Below, piece by piece: positions 9,173 through 21,139 of a stretch of 64,000 nucleotides of DNA. Within the stretch, counting starts at the first letter, position 1. The number at the start of each line of letters is the position of its first letter. A program made the translations under genes and the position numbers. Origin of the DNA: Mytilisepta virgata (Eukaryota; Mollusca; Bivalvia; Mytilida; Mytilidae); assembly GCA_028015205.1 (NCBI GenBank), contig CM051516.1, positions 24,790,593 through 24,854,592 of the forward strand, in the 5' to 3' direction. Below the pieces are notes generated by a model, which was not told where the DNA came from, searched no databases, and saw only the letters and a list, made by a program, of their open reading frames with translations.

Positions 9173-10856
9173 CAGGTTTTTTTTTAAACCATTCTGTGTT
9201 TTAGAAATATTCTATTGATTGCAAATAGTCTCAGATCTGTACTTTAGTGTATTTTTGTTGGGATGGGAGAGGCAATAAATATTTTTGAAAACTTATTTAA
9301 GCTCAAATTAAAGGTGAAAAGTCCAGGGCAAAAAAAGGGGTAAAATAGATCTTGGACTTAACGCGTCTAGGGATAAGCCGGTTTTTAAATTGAAAAAAAC
9401 ATCCTCGCATCCGAGATAACTTTGTTGCCCCAAACCTCTTAAATCCAAATCTGCACTTCTTCGCCTTAAATGATTTATTTTCAAGCTAAATTTGCAAGAA
9501 GATAAATATAGGGAAATGTTGAAATAAATGTTTAAATAAACAAAGCCAGATGACTTGTAAATGATGTTTAGTAATGTATATTGTTTGGCCTTTGGCTTGT
9601 TTTGATTTCATGGCCATTCTTATTTCCCTTTTTGTATGATTTTATTATCGTAAAGGCGTATACATATTAGTATTAATATATTTCTACTTGTTTTTTTTTA
9701 TATATTTTTTTTCGTTGAGCTTTTATGACATGTTTTTAAAATTTATTTCTGTTTTTATGTTCTACTTGTTTCTATATATATATTTTAGGCAGGTATTTTT
9801 TTTTAAATGTAAACGATTAATAATAACTATAATTATGACTATTAGTTTTGTTGGTGCTGTATCACTCATATTTTTAAATCGAATACACAAAACTATTAAT
9901 TTACTATATATCGAGTGCACCTTTATATGTCTATGACTGACCCCCAAAAAAAAAATCCTTTTAAAACAAATAAATATATAGCGGTGTTAAAACCTTTTTC
10001 ATCTATTCCTGCATATACTGTAATGGACAATTTTAAACGGACAATCCTTAAATGCATAGCTGTAACTTATAGTTTACTCCGATTTTTATCTGTACTAGGA
10101 AAAAACCCGTGGAAAATTGTCAGTCACGTGTATAGTTAGCTTTAACCCCTGCATGCCAATAAGTGTCAAATAGTTCATCCAAAATGTGCGAAGTTGTTTT
10201 CGCAATGGCAGACTTAAGAACAAATTGCAAAAAACTGTATGAAAATATCTCTTGCCGTTTGAAAGTTATGTGAATTTTTCGAAAAGTATTAAAATATGAA
10301 ATTTTATCTTTTTACACGAAATGTGAAAATTTCAACCGGAAATATCTCGAAAAGTAAATCATGAAGGAATAAATTTCTCTGCATATTCCAAACGTGTACA
10401 TTGAAATTGACCTTCATTCAAAATTTCAAAAAATTCCAATCGTGGGATCGTTTTTACATGACATGGAGTACATGTACAGTGTATAAATATCGGGGCCGGG
10501 AGTAGTTTGTTTCAAGTTCGGTACAGCATGATTAGTGTATAAATGGGGAAAGTACTTTGTTTCATCATGAATGATGATATCTATACTACTTGTTCTTTAA
10601 CATGTTAAACTGCTTACATTAGACCGGAAATATAATGACATGACTAAAAGGAAATCGCATCGGATGGTTCCGGAACTTATTAATTTGTCTAATTGCTGCT
10701 TATTGTTTCAAACAGTAATCGATGTAAAAAGGTAAAATTTTCAGTATACCCTATCAAGTATATATACCCTTATATAAGTTTGACTTGAAGCTTTCTTCGG
10801 TTATACGTTTATTAGGTGAACAAAAAAACGGTCTTTAGATTTAGTAGTATAGATAA

Positions 10857-11170
10857 GACGTGATGTGCATCTTCTGTTGTCTTGGGTAGTAACCTGTGAA
10901 GTGTTTTTAGACGGGGAAGCAGATTTGCCTTTTTTATTTTCATGCATGTCAAGTTGGGCATGTGGTCACTTTCTGTTTTTAAAATTTCCAGTTGCCGACA
11001 AAATGTTTGTTTTTACAAATATAAAGACGCGATGTGCATCTTCTCTTTTTGGATATTTAATCCCTGGAGCCTTGGGTGAAGTGTTCTTTATAAGACGGGG
11101 AAGCAAGCATATTTGCCTTTTTTATTTTCATTCATTTTGGGCATGTGGTCGCTTTTTAAATTTCCAGTGC
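10857..11170. repeat. Tandem duplication of a ~170-bp segment
   Basis: Two diverged direct copies. The first starts near 10857 and the second near 11027. Shared blocks are GATGTGCATCTTCT, GAAGTGTTTTTAGACGGGGA (second copy: GAAGTGTTCTTTATAAGACG), TTTGCCTTTTTTATTTTCAT and GGGCATGTGGTC, then a TAAAATTTCCAG-like end. It lies in the interior of the TIR transposon. The open frame across it is not convincing as a gene. Confidence 0.75.
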
Positions 11171-11538
11171 AGATGATTGAATAGAAAGACGATTGTTCAT
11201 TTTCTTTTGTGCATTTTTCTACAAACTTTTCCTCGGTCGATACCGGAAACTTCTTGAGATGTATACTTCCGGAACGGTATCGGTTTTCGTGATCCGCATT
11301 AATTAATTAGGGGTAATTAGCAAAACGCGGAAACAATTGCGTATGTACTGATAAAAGTTTTAAACTGCACAATGGTCTCATACTTCTGATCACGTCGCAT
11401 TTGTTGTTGAAACGGCAACCCGGCTAACAAAATTTTGTCTCATTTTTTTAGTAGTATTAATACCTTTTTATGATCTTAGTCACTATCAAAGTTGTGTTCA
11501 CTGACAGTATAGTTAGATTGTATCCCTTTCATCATACA

Positions 11539-11845
11539 GAGCCCTATTGGTCTCATGCAGATATAAAGATGTCGTATTTAAGAGTCCAGCGCGCTGGGGA
11601 TTTAAAGGCAAGCGCTGGAGGTGTTGAGTACAGCACAGGAAATATGTAAAAGGACTTTAAATCTATAGCACTTGACTTTACAATTCTAGCGCTGGAAAGT
11701 ACATCTACAGCGGTAGACGTTAGAGCTACAGAGATTGACCTTAGATCTACTGTGCGAGACTTTTAAATTACATATACAGCACTTGACTTTAGATCTGTAA
11801 CACTGGAAACATCAACTCTGTATCTGTATGAGACCAACAGGGCTC
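11539..11845. mobile_element. ~307-bp MITE-like element with 25-bp inverted ends
   Basis: The left end GAGCCCTATTGGTCTCAT... (11539-11563) pairs with the right end at 11821-11845, whose reverse complement is GAGCCCTGTTGGTCTCATAC... (two mismatches in 25). The interior repeats phrases such as 'AGCGCTGGA', 'GATCTAC' and 'ACTTGACTTTA' in both orientations. No ORF. Nested in the larger TIR transposon. No clear target duplication was found. Confidence 0.7.
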
Positions 11846-11934
11846 CTTACTTTTACAATAAAAGTATATAGTTGGAACATTGATCAAATTATCAGCCGCG
11901 AGCCATAAAAACAAGAAACTATAATAAAATTTCA

Positions 11935-12105
11935 CGAATAAAATTGAAAATGAAGATGGAGAATATGTCAAAGAGACAACAACCCGATCAAAGAGCAGAA
12001 AACAGCCGATGGGTCTTAAACACAGCGAGAAAATCTTGCACCCGAATGCGTGCTTCATCTAAACCAAAAAGGAGACAGCATATACCCAAACACTCCCCCT
12101 CTTAT
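11935..12105 (-). repeat. Interspersed repeat fragment (family A, minus orientation)
   Basis: Contains 'GTCAAAGAGACAACAACCCG', a 'GAGCAGAAAACAGCC' phrase, 'GGGTCTTAAACACAG', and a 'CTTGCACCCGAATGCGTGCTTCA' equivalent. The same series occurs in a longer copy at 33175-33545 and, reversed, at 23745-24233. I recall this family as very common in mussel sequence. Confidence 0.7.
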
Positions 12106-12109
12106 CGTG

Positions 12110-12346
12110 CCATATAAGGCTGCCGAAATATTTCGGGCAGATGCAAGAGAAAAGAGGAGGATGAGAAAATTTAATATACTATACAAGAGCAGGCGTGTTT
12201 ATGTTGAGCATGTCATCAAAGAATTGAAAACATTTAGAGTCATTGGTTCCTTGTACCGTCACCCAAGATGGCAACTGTCATGTGTTGTAGAACTTTGTGC
12301 TGGGTTAGCACAAAGACGTGTTGATATAATAAATAAAACATACTAA
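12110..12346 (+). pseudogene. DDE transposase C-terminal remnant
   Basis: The readable frame contains KRRMRKFNILYKSRRVYVE, VIKELKTFRVIGSLYRHPRW and VVELCAGLAQRR, ending in a stop at 12346. The pattern 'RxxVEHxIxxLKxFRxxxxxxRH...xxEICAALxNxR' is the last part of the catalytic domain of Harbinger/ISL2EU-type DDE transposases, including the glutamate of the DDE triad (VEH). The upstream frame from 12050 belongs to an inserted repeat. The remaining domain is absent, so this is a remnant. Its place next to the right TIR supports its role as the former transposase of the 8999-12809 element. Confidence 0.65.
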
Positions 12347-12777
12347 AGTTTTATCATCTCAATCACTTTTCAATCCTTTAACAAAGTAAAACTAAATGCT
12401 AATATCGTCGTTATATGCATTGAGTTCTTGCCACTGAGCGTTAAACATCCAACAATCAATAAATCAAATGCACAGTGGAACACGATGCAAGTTTTTTTTA
12501 ACAACGACATTAGAAAAACAATGTTCTTTTTTAATGGGTAAGGGAGATAAATCAGACGCATATATTCGACATGTAAACAAACGAATCTCAACGTATTAAT
12601 ACGTAACATTCAACAACAGAAAATCAATCAGAACACTAATCTTTAACCACAACAATAAAATGCAAGGTTGCAAAAAGAGTATATAATTGTTTATTGTTGT
12701 CTTTAAACATGCTACAATAGCGTTAGAAATATTTTACTGCACACAACGACTGCTCCATAACGAAACGTTCGTCGAGT

Positions 12778-12809
12778 TTCGTCCGTTCGTAAGATGTTGA
12801 GAAACCTCT
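12778..12809. repeat. Right terminal inverted repeat
   Basis: Ends ...GATGTTGAGAAACCTCT and is the inverted partner of 8999-9030. Followed by AAT (12810-12812). Confidence 0.85.
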
Positions 12810-12812
12810 AAT

Positions 12813-14950
12813 AAATACATTTCACGTACGTGAATTTTTCATACGGACTCATTTTCGAAAAATAATTTCGATGATTTCTTCTTGATATATTATACCATCC
12901 AACCAATACAATAAAGTTAATATATGATAGAATATAATTATGAAGAACAATTCATTTCGGGTCCCATTTTTCTTTCTTCAAAATAAGGTTGAAATGTGTT
13001 ATTTTTTTACGATTGTTATGAAATTATTCAAGATAGCGTTCATACGAGTATATAGAATTAATTATATAATATGTCAAATGTTTACAATATATAAATACCA
13101 AAAAAGATAAATTATTAATTTAAAATAAATTAAAATGTTACTTATCTGACATTTGAAATTATATTTCATCTCTGCATTCTTTGTGATCCCCCTTACAGAC
13201 ACACCTCTTTATTAAAATTCTGCATTAATTATAAAAAAAAATGTAGCGTTAAAAATGAAATCACGCTGTTTTTGGTCAGCAAACGGTTTACCTGTATACA
13301 TACCATGTAACTGTGTGCCTTGATTAAGGGTTGAAACAATAAACACCCGGACAGTCAATATACAATATACATGTCAAATCGTTAATTAGTTATAATTACT
13401 TGAAACACACAGCATGTTAATTGCGGAGAACAAATTTCTTTACATGTAAATTTACTTTAGATAAAACTCAAATAAATTTTGCCAAAAAAAAAAAATTTGC
13501 TTTTCTTGTGGCTTAAAAAATAAAAAAAAAAATTCACCATAACCCTTTATCACGTGTAATTATGTACTTTTGCCAGTTTGTATAAATTGGTTATCAATTT
13601 CATATTATTAATTATTGTCACAATTTCATATATTGGAATTATAATCCATGTGAAATGTTACTACATATTTCAAATAAAAAGTTGTTTTTTTTTAAGTGAA
13701 GACGAGTAGTACGTGCTATTCTTGAGAAATATTTGCTTGCTTGTGATCTGTCGTCCGGGACGCGGGAAATTTCAACGTTAATTTCTCTGTGAAGTTAAAT
13801 TTTGATATGCAAATATGGTGCTATTGTTTAGCAAAATTGTTGACCAATCAAAATGTATGAATTTTCATACACAACCACTCGTCGACCAATCAAATTGGCA
13901 GATTTTTTATATCACTACTGTTCACAAGATGATACGAAATTTCTCTAACCGTCCAAGAGTTAGATAATACCAGTAAGTAATAAGAAAATTTTTGATAACC
14001 AGGCCTTATCTTCATATGTCTTGAATTTGTCTATCTCCTGATATAGTTTGAAACATTAGAGATGCAAAAGGGTTTTTAAATTGGAATAATAAACACAGAA
14101 TGGCTTTTGCAGATTATAAATAAATTTGGTAACTTTTAAATAGTAAGTTTTGCTCGTATTATATACACCGGAAGTGAACTTGCCATATTATAGATTATTG
14201 CATGGCATGTTATAATATATTGATCAAATATTTTCAACTAAAAAGATTTGGCCCGTAGAAAATAGAAAAAGATATGATTATCAACCAAAATTTAATTCAA
14301 CAACTCCAAAAACAATGTTTTACAACTTCATGGTGGAATGTTTTAACTTCACTTTTATGGATTTTTGTCACTGTAAATGTTTATTACTCATCATTGATGT
14401 GAAAAAATGTTTTCCTTGTTCATTACTGTTTCACATGATTTACATGTAAATTAACAGAAACATTATTTTATATCTTTGATATTTACTAATTTGCTTGGTA
14501 ATTTCCTGATCATTTTCAAATTCTAAGTTTAATAAGTCACTGTGCTGTACATTCTCCTGAAATACAATTTCCATTTGTAGATTCAAATGACGCCAAACAC
14601 GATTCCAAAATTAACATAACGTTGCGGGAGGGCCGATACGGGTTTTTCGTTGAAAATCCATATTGGACCTCATATCAGCCCGTGGATTGATAACTTGCAG
14701 TCAGAGTTGGCCGTATCAACTATTCAAATTATAACATATCATTATAAAATATGTGATAATCTCTTAATAATCTCGATAGGAAACCATTATTGTACCGTTA
14801 AAGAATCACGTGATCTCAATGTACAATTGGCGACAAAATTAACAGTACATCTATGTGTATATGATAATATCTTACCTCCAGCTAAATTGCAAGGATATGA
14901 TTGGTTAAACGAGTACATGTGAAAACCCCGTATATCTAATATGGGGCATT
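12813..14950. other. AT-rich intergenic stretch
   Basis: No supported gene. A 90-residue open frame at 14650-14922 has no recognisable motif. A- and T-runs near 13480-13530 are simple sequence. Confidence 0.4.
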
Positions 14951-14951
14951 G

Positions 14952-15087
14952 GAATTCTTGTTTTTTTTTATTACATAGTTTCCGCTAGAGTTATCTCTCT
15001 TTTGTTTTGTTTATTACAACGAATTCTTGTTTTTTTTTAAATACATTAGTTTCCGCTAGAGTTATCTCTCTTTTGTTTTGTTTATTA
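14952..15087. repeat. Two-copy tandem repeat, ~69-bp unit
   Basis: Copies at 14952-15019 and 15021-15087 each read GAATTCTTGTTTTTTTT, then TTTCCGCTAGAGTTATCTCT and TTTGTTTTGTTTATTAC. They differ by only a few bases, so the duplication is recent. Confidence 0.85.
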
Positions 15088-15089
15088 CT

Positions 15090-16189
15090 ACAAAGATCGC
15101 TGTCGACAGCAGCTGCACTGAAATACTGTTTGTATTATTTGAATTCTGTGCATAGAAAAGTACATTTTGCCAAAGCGTATGCACATAAAGCAATGATAAT
15201 CATGATAATGAGCAACAAAAAGACTATGGAGTAAGGTGCTCTGGAGGAGTAAGCATGCATATAAATCCTAAATCATGCAGCAAATTCACCTAACGCCAGG
15301 CGAAGCTGTTTTTTCGGAAGTTATTTAAAATCTGGGTTAAAAAATATTTATCACCTACCTGTATCTATAGAAAATTTGGTACCAGGTATAATGTTTACAA
15401 TGGATGTTTCTGCCCAGTGTTGCACCTGTACAGTGGTCGTGCAGATACATTTAAGGGAATTTATATAGTTCTTTTGAAGAGGGCTTAGCAAAGGGACATA
15501 TTGTTTTAAAAAAAGGCAGTCGGAAAGATATCTTCGTTACAGAGTGTGTAGTTGACCTAATACGGTATATACGGGGTAAGTAAATTTCGTACGAAATTTA
15601 CGGTCACTATTAAATTCCGCTTGACCTGTTACTTAACCAGTAATTGTTTTATTACCTGAATCGGAAAATTAGACTTTCCCTTTCTATTTTAAGATCAAAT
15701 CGGTCACTATTGAATTCCGCTTGACCGGTCAGGATCTATTTTAATCCCATAACCGTGCAAGTCGAATTCTTGCACTAAATTTAGATACTTCTCAGCTACT
15801 ATCACGAGTACTAAAGACCTTTTAGACATTTCTCATCCAATCAGAAAATAGAAAAACAATATTCATGTAATAAAAGTCTTTTCATATCATACCCCTATTC
15901 TTCTATTGAAGAGATATAGGAGAGAAATGCTGCTCTTACTTTTATAATTTTGAAATCGTGTAGCTGTAGACTTTTATGTATCAATATATATGGCACTTTT
16001 AAAATACTAAGAAGTCATTCCAAATTTGTTCATCCTGTTAGAGAGGCAGATATATTTTGTATAATATTTCGGATTCATGGTGTGTTTTGTTTATCGAGTT
16101 TTCTTACAAATAAAATAACACAACACAATATACGTTTTTTTCTATTTTTATGAATACTTCTTCATTCTAGATCTATTTCAACGAGGAGA
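15090..16189. other. Region upstream of the Ig-receptor gene
   Basis: No coding gene was seen. The phrase GGTCACTATT(A/G)AATTCCGCTTGACC occurs twice (near 15601 and 15700), a local duplication. TTCATTCTAG at 16161-16170 could be a splice acceptor for an upstream 5' UTR exon, which would put the promoter further left. No promoter can be assigned. Confidence 0.35.
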
Positions 16190-16235
16190 ATGAGGACAAT
16201 GCTTGTATGGTATTTGGTAGTGTTATTTGTGACAG
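16190..16235 (+). CDS. Ig receptor exon 1: start and signal peptide core
   Basis: Encodes MRTMLVWYLVVLFVT plus the first base of the next codon, then donor GTAATC. A hydrophobic run after an Arg is a typical signal peptide core. The first ATG in the frame is used; Met4 is an alternative. The sequence before it (CAACGAGGAGA) has purine at -3. The 46-nt length leaves phase 1, which fits every downstream exon. A possible acceptor at 16170 suggests the exon may begin there with a short 5' UTR. Confidence 0.75.
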
Positions 16236-17415
16236 GTAATCGTGTAGTAATACTATAGAAACATTCGACTTTATATGTACACAAACTGTAAGCTTTGGTT
16301 TAGATACAAATATCAGTTAAAGAATAGAACTAGCACCTGTGAATTTGCTTTTTCGTCTTTTGTTTTATCCAGTATAATGTTATTTAACAATATGTTTGCA
16401 TTATGTGAACTGTTTCTTAACAACACTTTATACTATTACTTTTTTGTATAGTTTAATTCTCTAACTCGAACGGATTCCAAAAGGAGAAAGTAATTTTATC
16501 ACAGAACCCTTTAAACGGTTATCTGCTATTTAGTTATTGATATACATTTTTATATAGTGTGTTTTTTATTGCTCAATATTTAAAGATAATGTCAGTCGAA
16601 TTACAATTGAGATGGCTAACTTTTATGATTTTTTGAGTCAAGGATTGGACAAAACAGAAAATGCTTAAAATAATGCTATATTTATTACAATGAAGGTAAA
16701 TTTAGGACTTCAATTTCAAATGATTTTGAGACAGCCAACTCATACATAAATTTATTTTAAATGTCAATTTACCTCTGGTGCATTTTACATTCCTCTGATT
16801 GTAATATGTATTTATTCCGAGGAAACTATTGAAAAAAAAATTCTTCATATCTATAACGTTAGGTACATTGCAACTCATCACAGGCCCAGTCTATTGTTTT
16901 ACAAAAAATAACTATTTAAAACAAAAGACCTAGAGTTTAACTTTATTTAAGCAATACAAGGATATTGACGACTGATTCGATAATTATTTTGTTTTGGAGC
17001 CTACCCATTCCATCTCATAGACCACAAATATGTGTTATATCATTTGAATCTCACATTTTCATACACATTTTCACAATTATACTACGGGCCGTTATTTTAT
17101 ATTAGATACAAATATCAGTTAAAGCTGGTCAGCTAGTGAAATGTAAGCGTCTAAGTGTACCAGCCCTTTAATCGTAAACAGTAAAAGAGGTTTAAGACAG
17201 ATGTGTTTTCTATTAATAAAACTTCAATTTCTGTTTAAAGTAGGGTTTACATTTGACCTTTGCTGTATTTTATGAATTCTTTTTGGGACAATGTGAAATA
17301 CTATTTTGGCTTTCCAAATTTTGGTTACTGTGAAGATTGGTCATAAAATGCGTAAAACATTTATTGTTTTTACTATTTTAATACAGTAGATATAAACAAT
17401 ATTTTTATCTTGCAG

Positions 17416-17442
17416 AATGGTCACAAATCATACAGTGCAGAG
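17416..17442 (+). CDS. Ig receptor exon 2: 27-nt microexon completing the signal peptide
   Basis: The acceptor TATCTTGCAG and donor GTAAGC bracket 27 nt that read in frame as EWSQIIQCR. Joined to exon 1 it gives a plausible end of the signal peptide, with cleavage after Gln-Cys or nearby. Its phase 1-1 match and good splice sites support it. Its small size makes it the least certain of the 5' exons. Confidence 0.6.
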
Positions 17443-17589
17443 GTAAGCATCACTTTATCTATCATGGAAAATCCATCAAACTTGTTACGAATCTTTACTA
17501 ACTACTCGCCAATGCACCGTCTATTTTTTTCCTAGAATTATTATGGCGTTTCCATATCAAAACATGGACTTTTTGTAATGTTCTTACAG

Positions 17590-17655
17590 CGCAAATCATT
17601 ATCAACGAGAAAATATCAGAACGTTTAATATGGGAGACCACTGCTACAATCATAG
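17590..17655 (+). CDS. Ig receptor exon 3: N-terminal linker
   Basis: Acceptor TTCTTACAG, donor GTAAAC, 66 nt, phase 1-1. Encodes AQIIINEKISERLIWETTAT then II, a short segment before the first Ig domain. No domain recognised. Support comes from splice sites, open frame and phase. Confidence 0.6.
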
Positions 17656-19249
17656 GTAAACATTTCTATATTGTCAGCTTTAGGTTACGACTGGGCGCAG
17701 CCATTTTAGGAAGAGATGATCGAGCCCCAAAATGAATATCACACTCGCTTCCGATTGGTCAATATCATATAAATTTGTAAATGATTTAAAACGAGAGTGG
17801 GTCTTTATTCGAAATATTCTACATCAAACTATTTCACATGAATGTGTAAAAATGTGTGCAAATTGAAGATTTAAATGGTGGACCCCCGGATTTTCGGGAC
17901 AATTGTATCCCCCCCCCTTTTAAAGCTTATTTTCAGGCAAGAAAAGCAACGGGAACATATATTTTAAATCGCTTTATGTTATTCCGTTACACTTCCGCCA
18001 CAGCGGAATGCTAAAATTTTCTATAAATTAATATGGAAATTTATTAAATTTAATTGCATATTGGGGTACCCCTATATGGGAAATAACATAGAACGGGTAA
18101 TTGTTGTTTCTGACCTTTAATAACATCTTGTATTGTATTGAAATAAGCTTTATCTGTTTGTCATGTTTTATTTGTAATTGAAGCTCATTGAGAAGACTTT
18201 CGCTTACATATAATTTACTTACTTTAAAAGGTAGTAAACGTCTTCATCAAATACTTCTCCTCAACCGGCGATTGAGTTGAGAATGCTACACACGTGTTTT
18301 ACCGAACATTATAACCTAAGTTTAACATATGATATGGAATGTAATGACACAAAGCTCGGACCAACATGGCCGTTGTTACTAAAAATAGAAGAAAATCAAT
18401 GACAAAATTCTTAAAAACTTCCCCCTGAAACCGCGGGCCTAATTTGGACTCAATTTGTTAGGATTGTCCTTGGGTGCCCCTTTCAAAACTATGTCCAGGG
18501 GTCAGGATCTTTGCCTACCATGGCCACTGTTACTAAAACAACTTCTCTTTTGAAATTGTCGAACTAACTGAGCAATCCAAATTGGTAAATTGATTCAAAT
18601 TGTTATGTTTAATGACCTTTACATGTACATGTATTCTCAAATAGAAATAAAATGGTACTACAATAATTATCATGATTATTATAAAATGATTAACAAACGC
18701 CAAGCGACAAACAAGTCATACATCTTCAGGGCGATAACCACCTCAACACTAAAAAAATATTCAGTAAACAGAGGTAAACTGGAATATAAAGGAAAATAAA
18801 TTTTGACTCCAGAAGGAAAGTTCTTGGAATTTGTGTGTGTAGGTACGGATTATATAGCCTTCTGTAGCGGCTCTAGCTTTTCTGCCAGAATTTACGGAAG
18901 AGATATTTATATTACTTGTCAACATTTATGGTTATTTCATGTGTATTATGGTTTCCGATCAGGCCTGAACCCTCTCCGTTACAATGTCATGACAGCGATG
19001 GAGAAAATGGCAATCACTAAGATAAAGGAACATTTTAATCATTAATGAACATTACAGAAACCTTTGCAGTTCTTATGATCAATTTTACTAGAAAAGCAAA
19101 CCATCTAACCTATGGTTAAAGTCAAGATTCTCAATATAGTACACAGAATTAGTTTTTTTCCGTTGAAAATGGCGTATCGTTTAAAATATACTTAAATTTC
19201 TCATTCATGGTGTTAATTAGCGTCAATTAACAACTTTAATCATAATATC

Positions 19250-20170
19250 ATCCGGAGAAGGAGGGGGGCATTTACCTGCAATTATCACCTTGTTTGTGAT
19301 GAAATATTTCTTCCGGTATAATATTTATTCCATGGAAATTTTATTATGTAATAATTTTTCCTTATTGAATCAATTTCATGTAATATTTTTTCCATGTGTA
19401 TAATAAAATTACCTTTACCATGGAAAAAATATCATAACCATTGGAAATAAAACTGTTACCATTGGAAATATTATTATAGCATGTGGAAATAATATTATGA
19501 CTTAAAGATGGCTATATCATTATAAATTTCTCAAATGATATAATTTCCGACGAAAATAGTATTATTATTTGGCATGCATTTGTTTAATGAACCATTTATA
19601 TTTTCAAATGTATAGTTTTATAAAATGCATAATAAAATCTGCCAATATGTAAATTTCAGACACGATATTTGTAGAATTCGAATTTCAGTTAAAACAAATT
19701 TATATACCTTCTTCAAATAATATCGAACATTTGTGTATGTATGTATGAGAATGAATTCTGGAAAATATATTATACTACTACTCATAATATTTTATCCAGG
19801 TCATGTTTATTATCAAAATGAAAACTTTCCTTTCTCTATAAGAAATAGAATGTTAAATCTGTGAACATGTCAGGCTAATGTTGAATTATTTCTTACCTTC
19901 AATGGAGTACGTTCCCTCATTAATATATTGAAAAAAATTATTATATTCTTCTCCATCCATTGTGAACAGATGTGAGATATTACTCAGGTAAATCAGGTCT
20001 ATTAAATATTTTAATAACCTGGTAAAGTTATTATGATGAATTTTCCATACAATTTCTTCTGACAACAAGGAGAAAATATTATGGATAAGGAAGAATAATT
20101 ATATAATACTTTGACTGTGGAAATTCTATTATTTTGATATTCTTTCTGGGAGGAATAAATATTATGCGGA
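19250..20170. repeat. AT-rich block with recurring GGAAATA(A/T)TATTAT motifs
   Basis: Variants of CCATTGGAAATA.TATTA and CCATGGAAA.TTTATTA recur about every 30-60 bp near 19320-19500, and again in altered form near 20060-20170 (GGAAATTCTATTATT, GAGGAATAAATATTAT). The motif occurs in both orientations, which suggests a decayed fold-back or satellite-like element. Class unknown. Confidence 0.45.
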
Positions 20171-21139
20171 AGAAATATACATTCACATGTTGTTCCTATA
20201 TTTTAATTCAAATGTAAATATTCAGCGTTACCTGTGAGAGGTTACAAAATGTTTTCGAATATTTTCCCGATGTGGTGAAATTCAGAATTGCATTACAATT
20301 GTTTTAATTATTTATTTTATCGAATTAATTTATTTACATAATTGCAATGTAATTTTTACTGAATTTGAATTAATAACAGACACGGATTAACTTGTGATAT
20401 AATCGTTATAATTTTGTAATTATCGACCTGTTCCCCAATATAATGCCCGTATGTAAATGGTAGCATGCTGGGGAAAATTCCTCATCAATTTTAAGATAGA
20501 TTTTGTAAGTCGTGACGACACATCTACATTTTTATCGACAAGATGGCCGACTATCGAATACTTCATTTCATAAAACAATTTGCTAAAATACACATTTATT
20601 ACTGTAGATATCGGAATGAAGTTTTGTACAAACATATTTAAGTATTTTTGCAATAGGTATGTTAATTCTGGAGCCTAATTTGTCCTCCCCTTTAATATAA
20701 GGAGCGTGCCCCAGTCAATCTTTAATAAAAGGCCGTGTGTCGTAATTGGAATCTCGGGCAAACGTACATGCGTGCATTAATTTTTTTTTAATTTTTCTAC
20801 TGGACTTCCACCGTGCGATGTTGTGTCCAACAATAAATCCTCAGGAGGGTATATTTCAGGAGGAGTATGGTCTTTTTCTAGAAAAAAGTGTCTGCTCATG
20901 AAAATACTAACCTGTTTCATGTTTACCTTTCCAAATTCAGTTTTTTTAATCAAACTTTTTTTATTTCTTGTCTTATATTATAAATTATTTTTTAATTTGT
21001 TAATTTTTTTATCCAGTTGTGTTATTTTTTATTCCCTTTTGTTTACTTGTACGTTCTTGATGAACATAAAGGGCCATGTGAGCTTTTGTCATCACTTTGC
21101 GTCTGTCTTCGGTCGTTGCCCGTCCGTTTACTTTCACTT

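Larger units (their letters stand above)
8999..12809. mobile_element. 3.8-kb DNA transposon with terminal inverted repeats (PIF/Harbinger or ISL2EU-like)
   Basis: The left end (8999-9030) reads AGAGGTTTCTCAACATCTTA then CGAACGAACGAAA. The reverse complement of the right end (12778-12809) is the same apart from one base over about 32 bp. Both ends are flanked by AAT. Inside, near the right end, is a fragment of a DDE transposase C-terminus (12110-12346). The rest of the transposase is not readable, and the interior has been invaded by a small TIR element (11539-11845) and an interspersed repeat (about 11935-12105), so the copy is old and non-autonomous. Confidence 0.75.

Noticed and set aside
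10865..11176. 103-codon frame with repeated Phe/Cys-rich phrases
   Set aside because: Its repetition is explained by a tandem DNA duplication inside a DNA transposon.
14650..14922. 90-codon open frame upstream of the receptor gene
   Set aside because: No recognisable motif, no splice or promoter context, composition like its surroundings.
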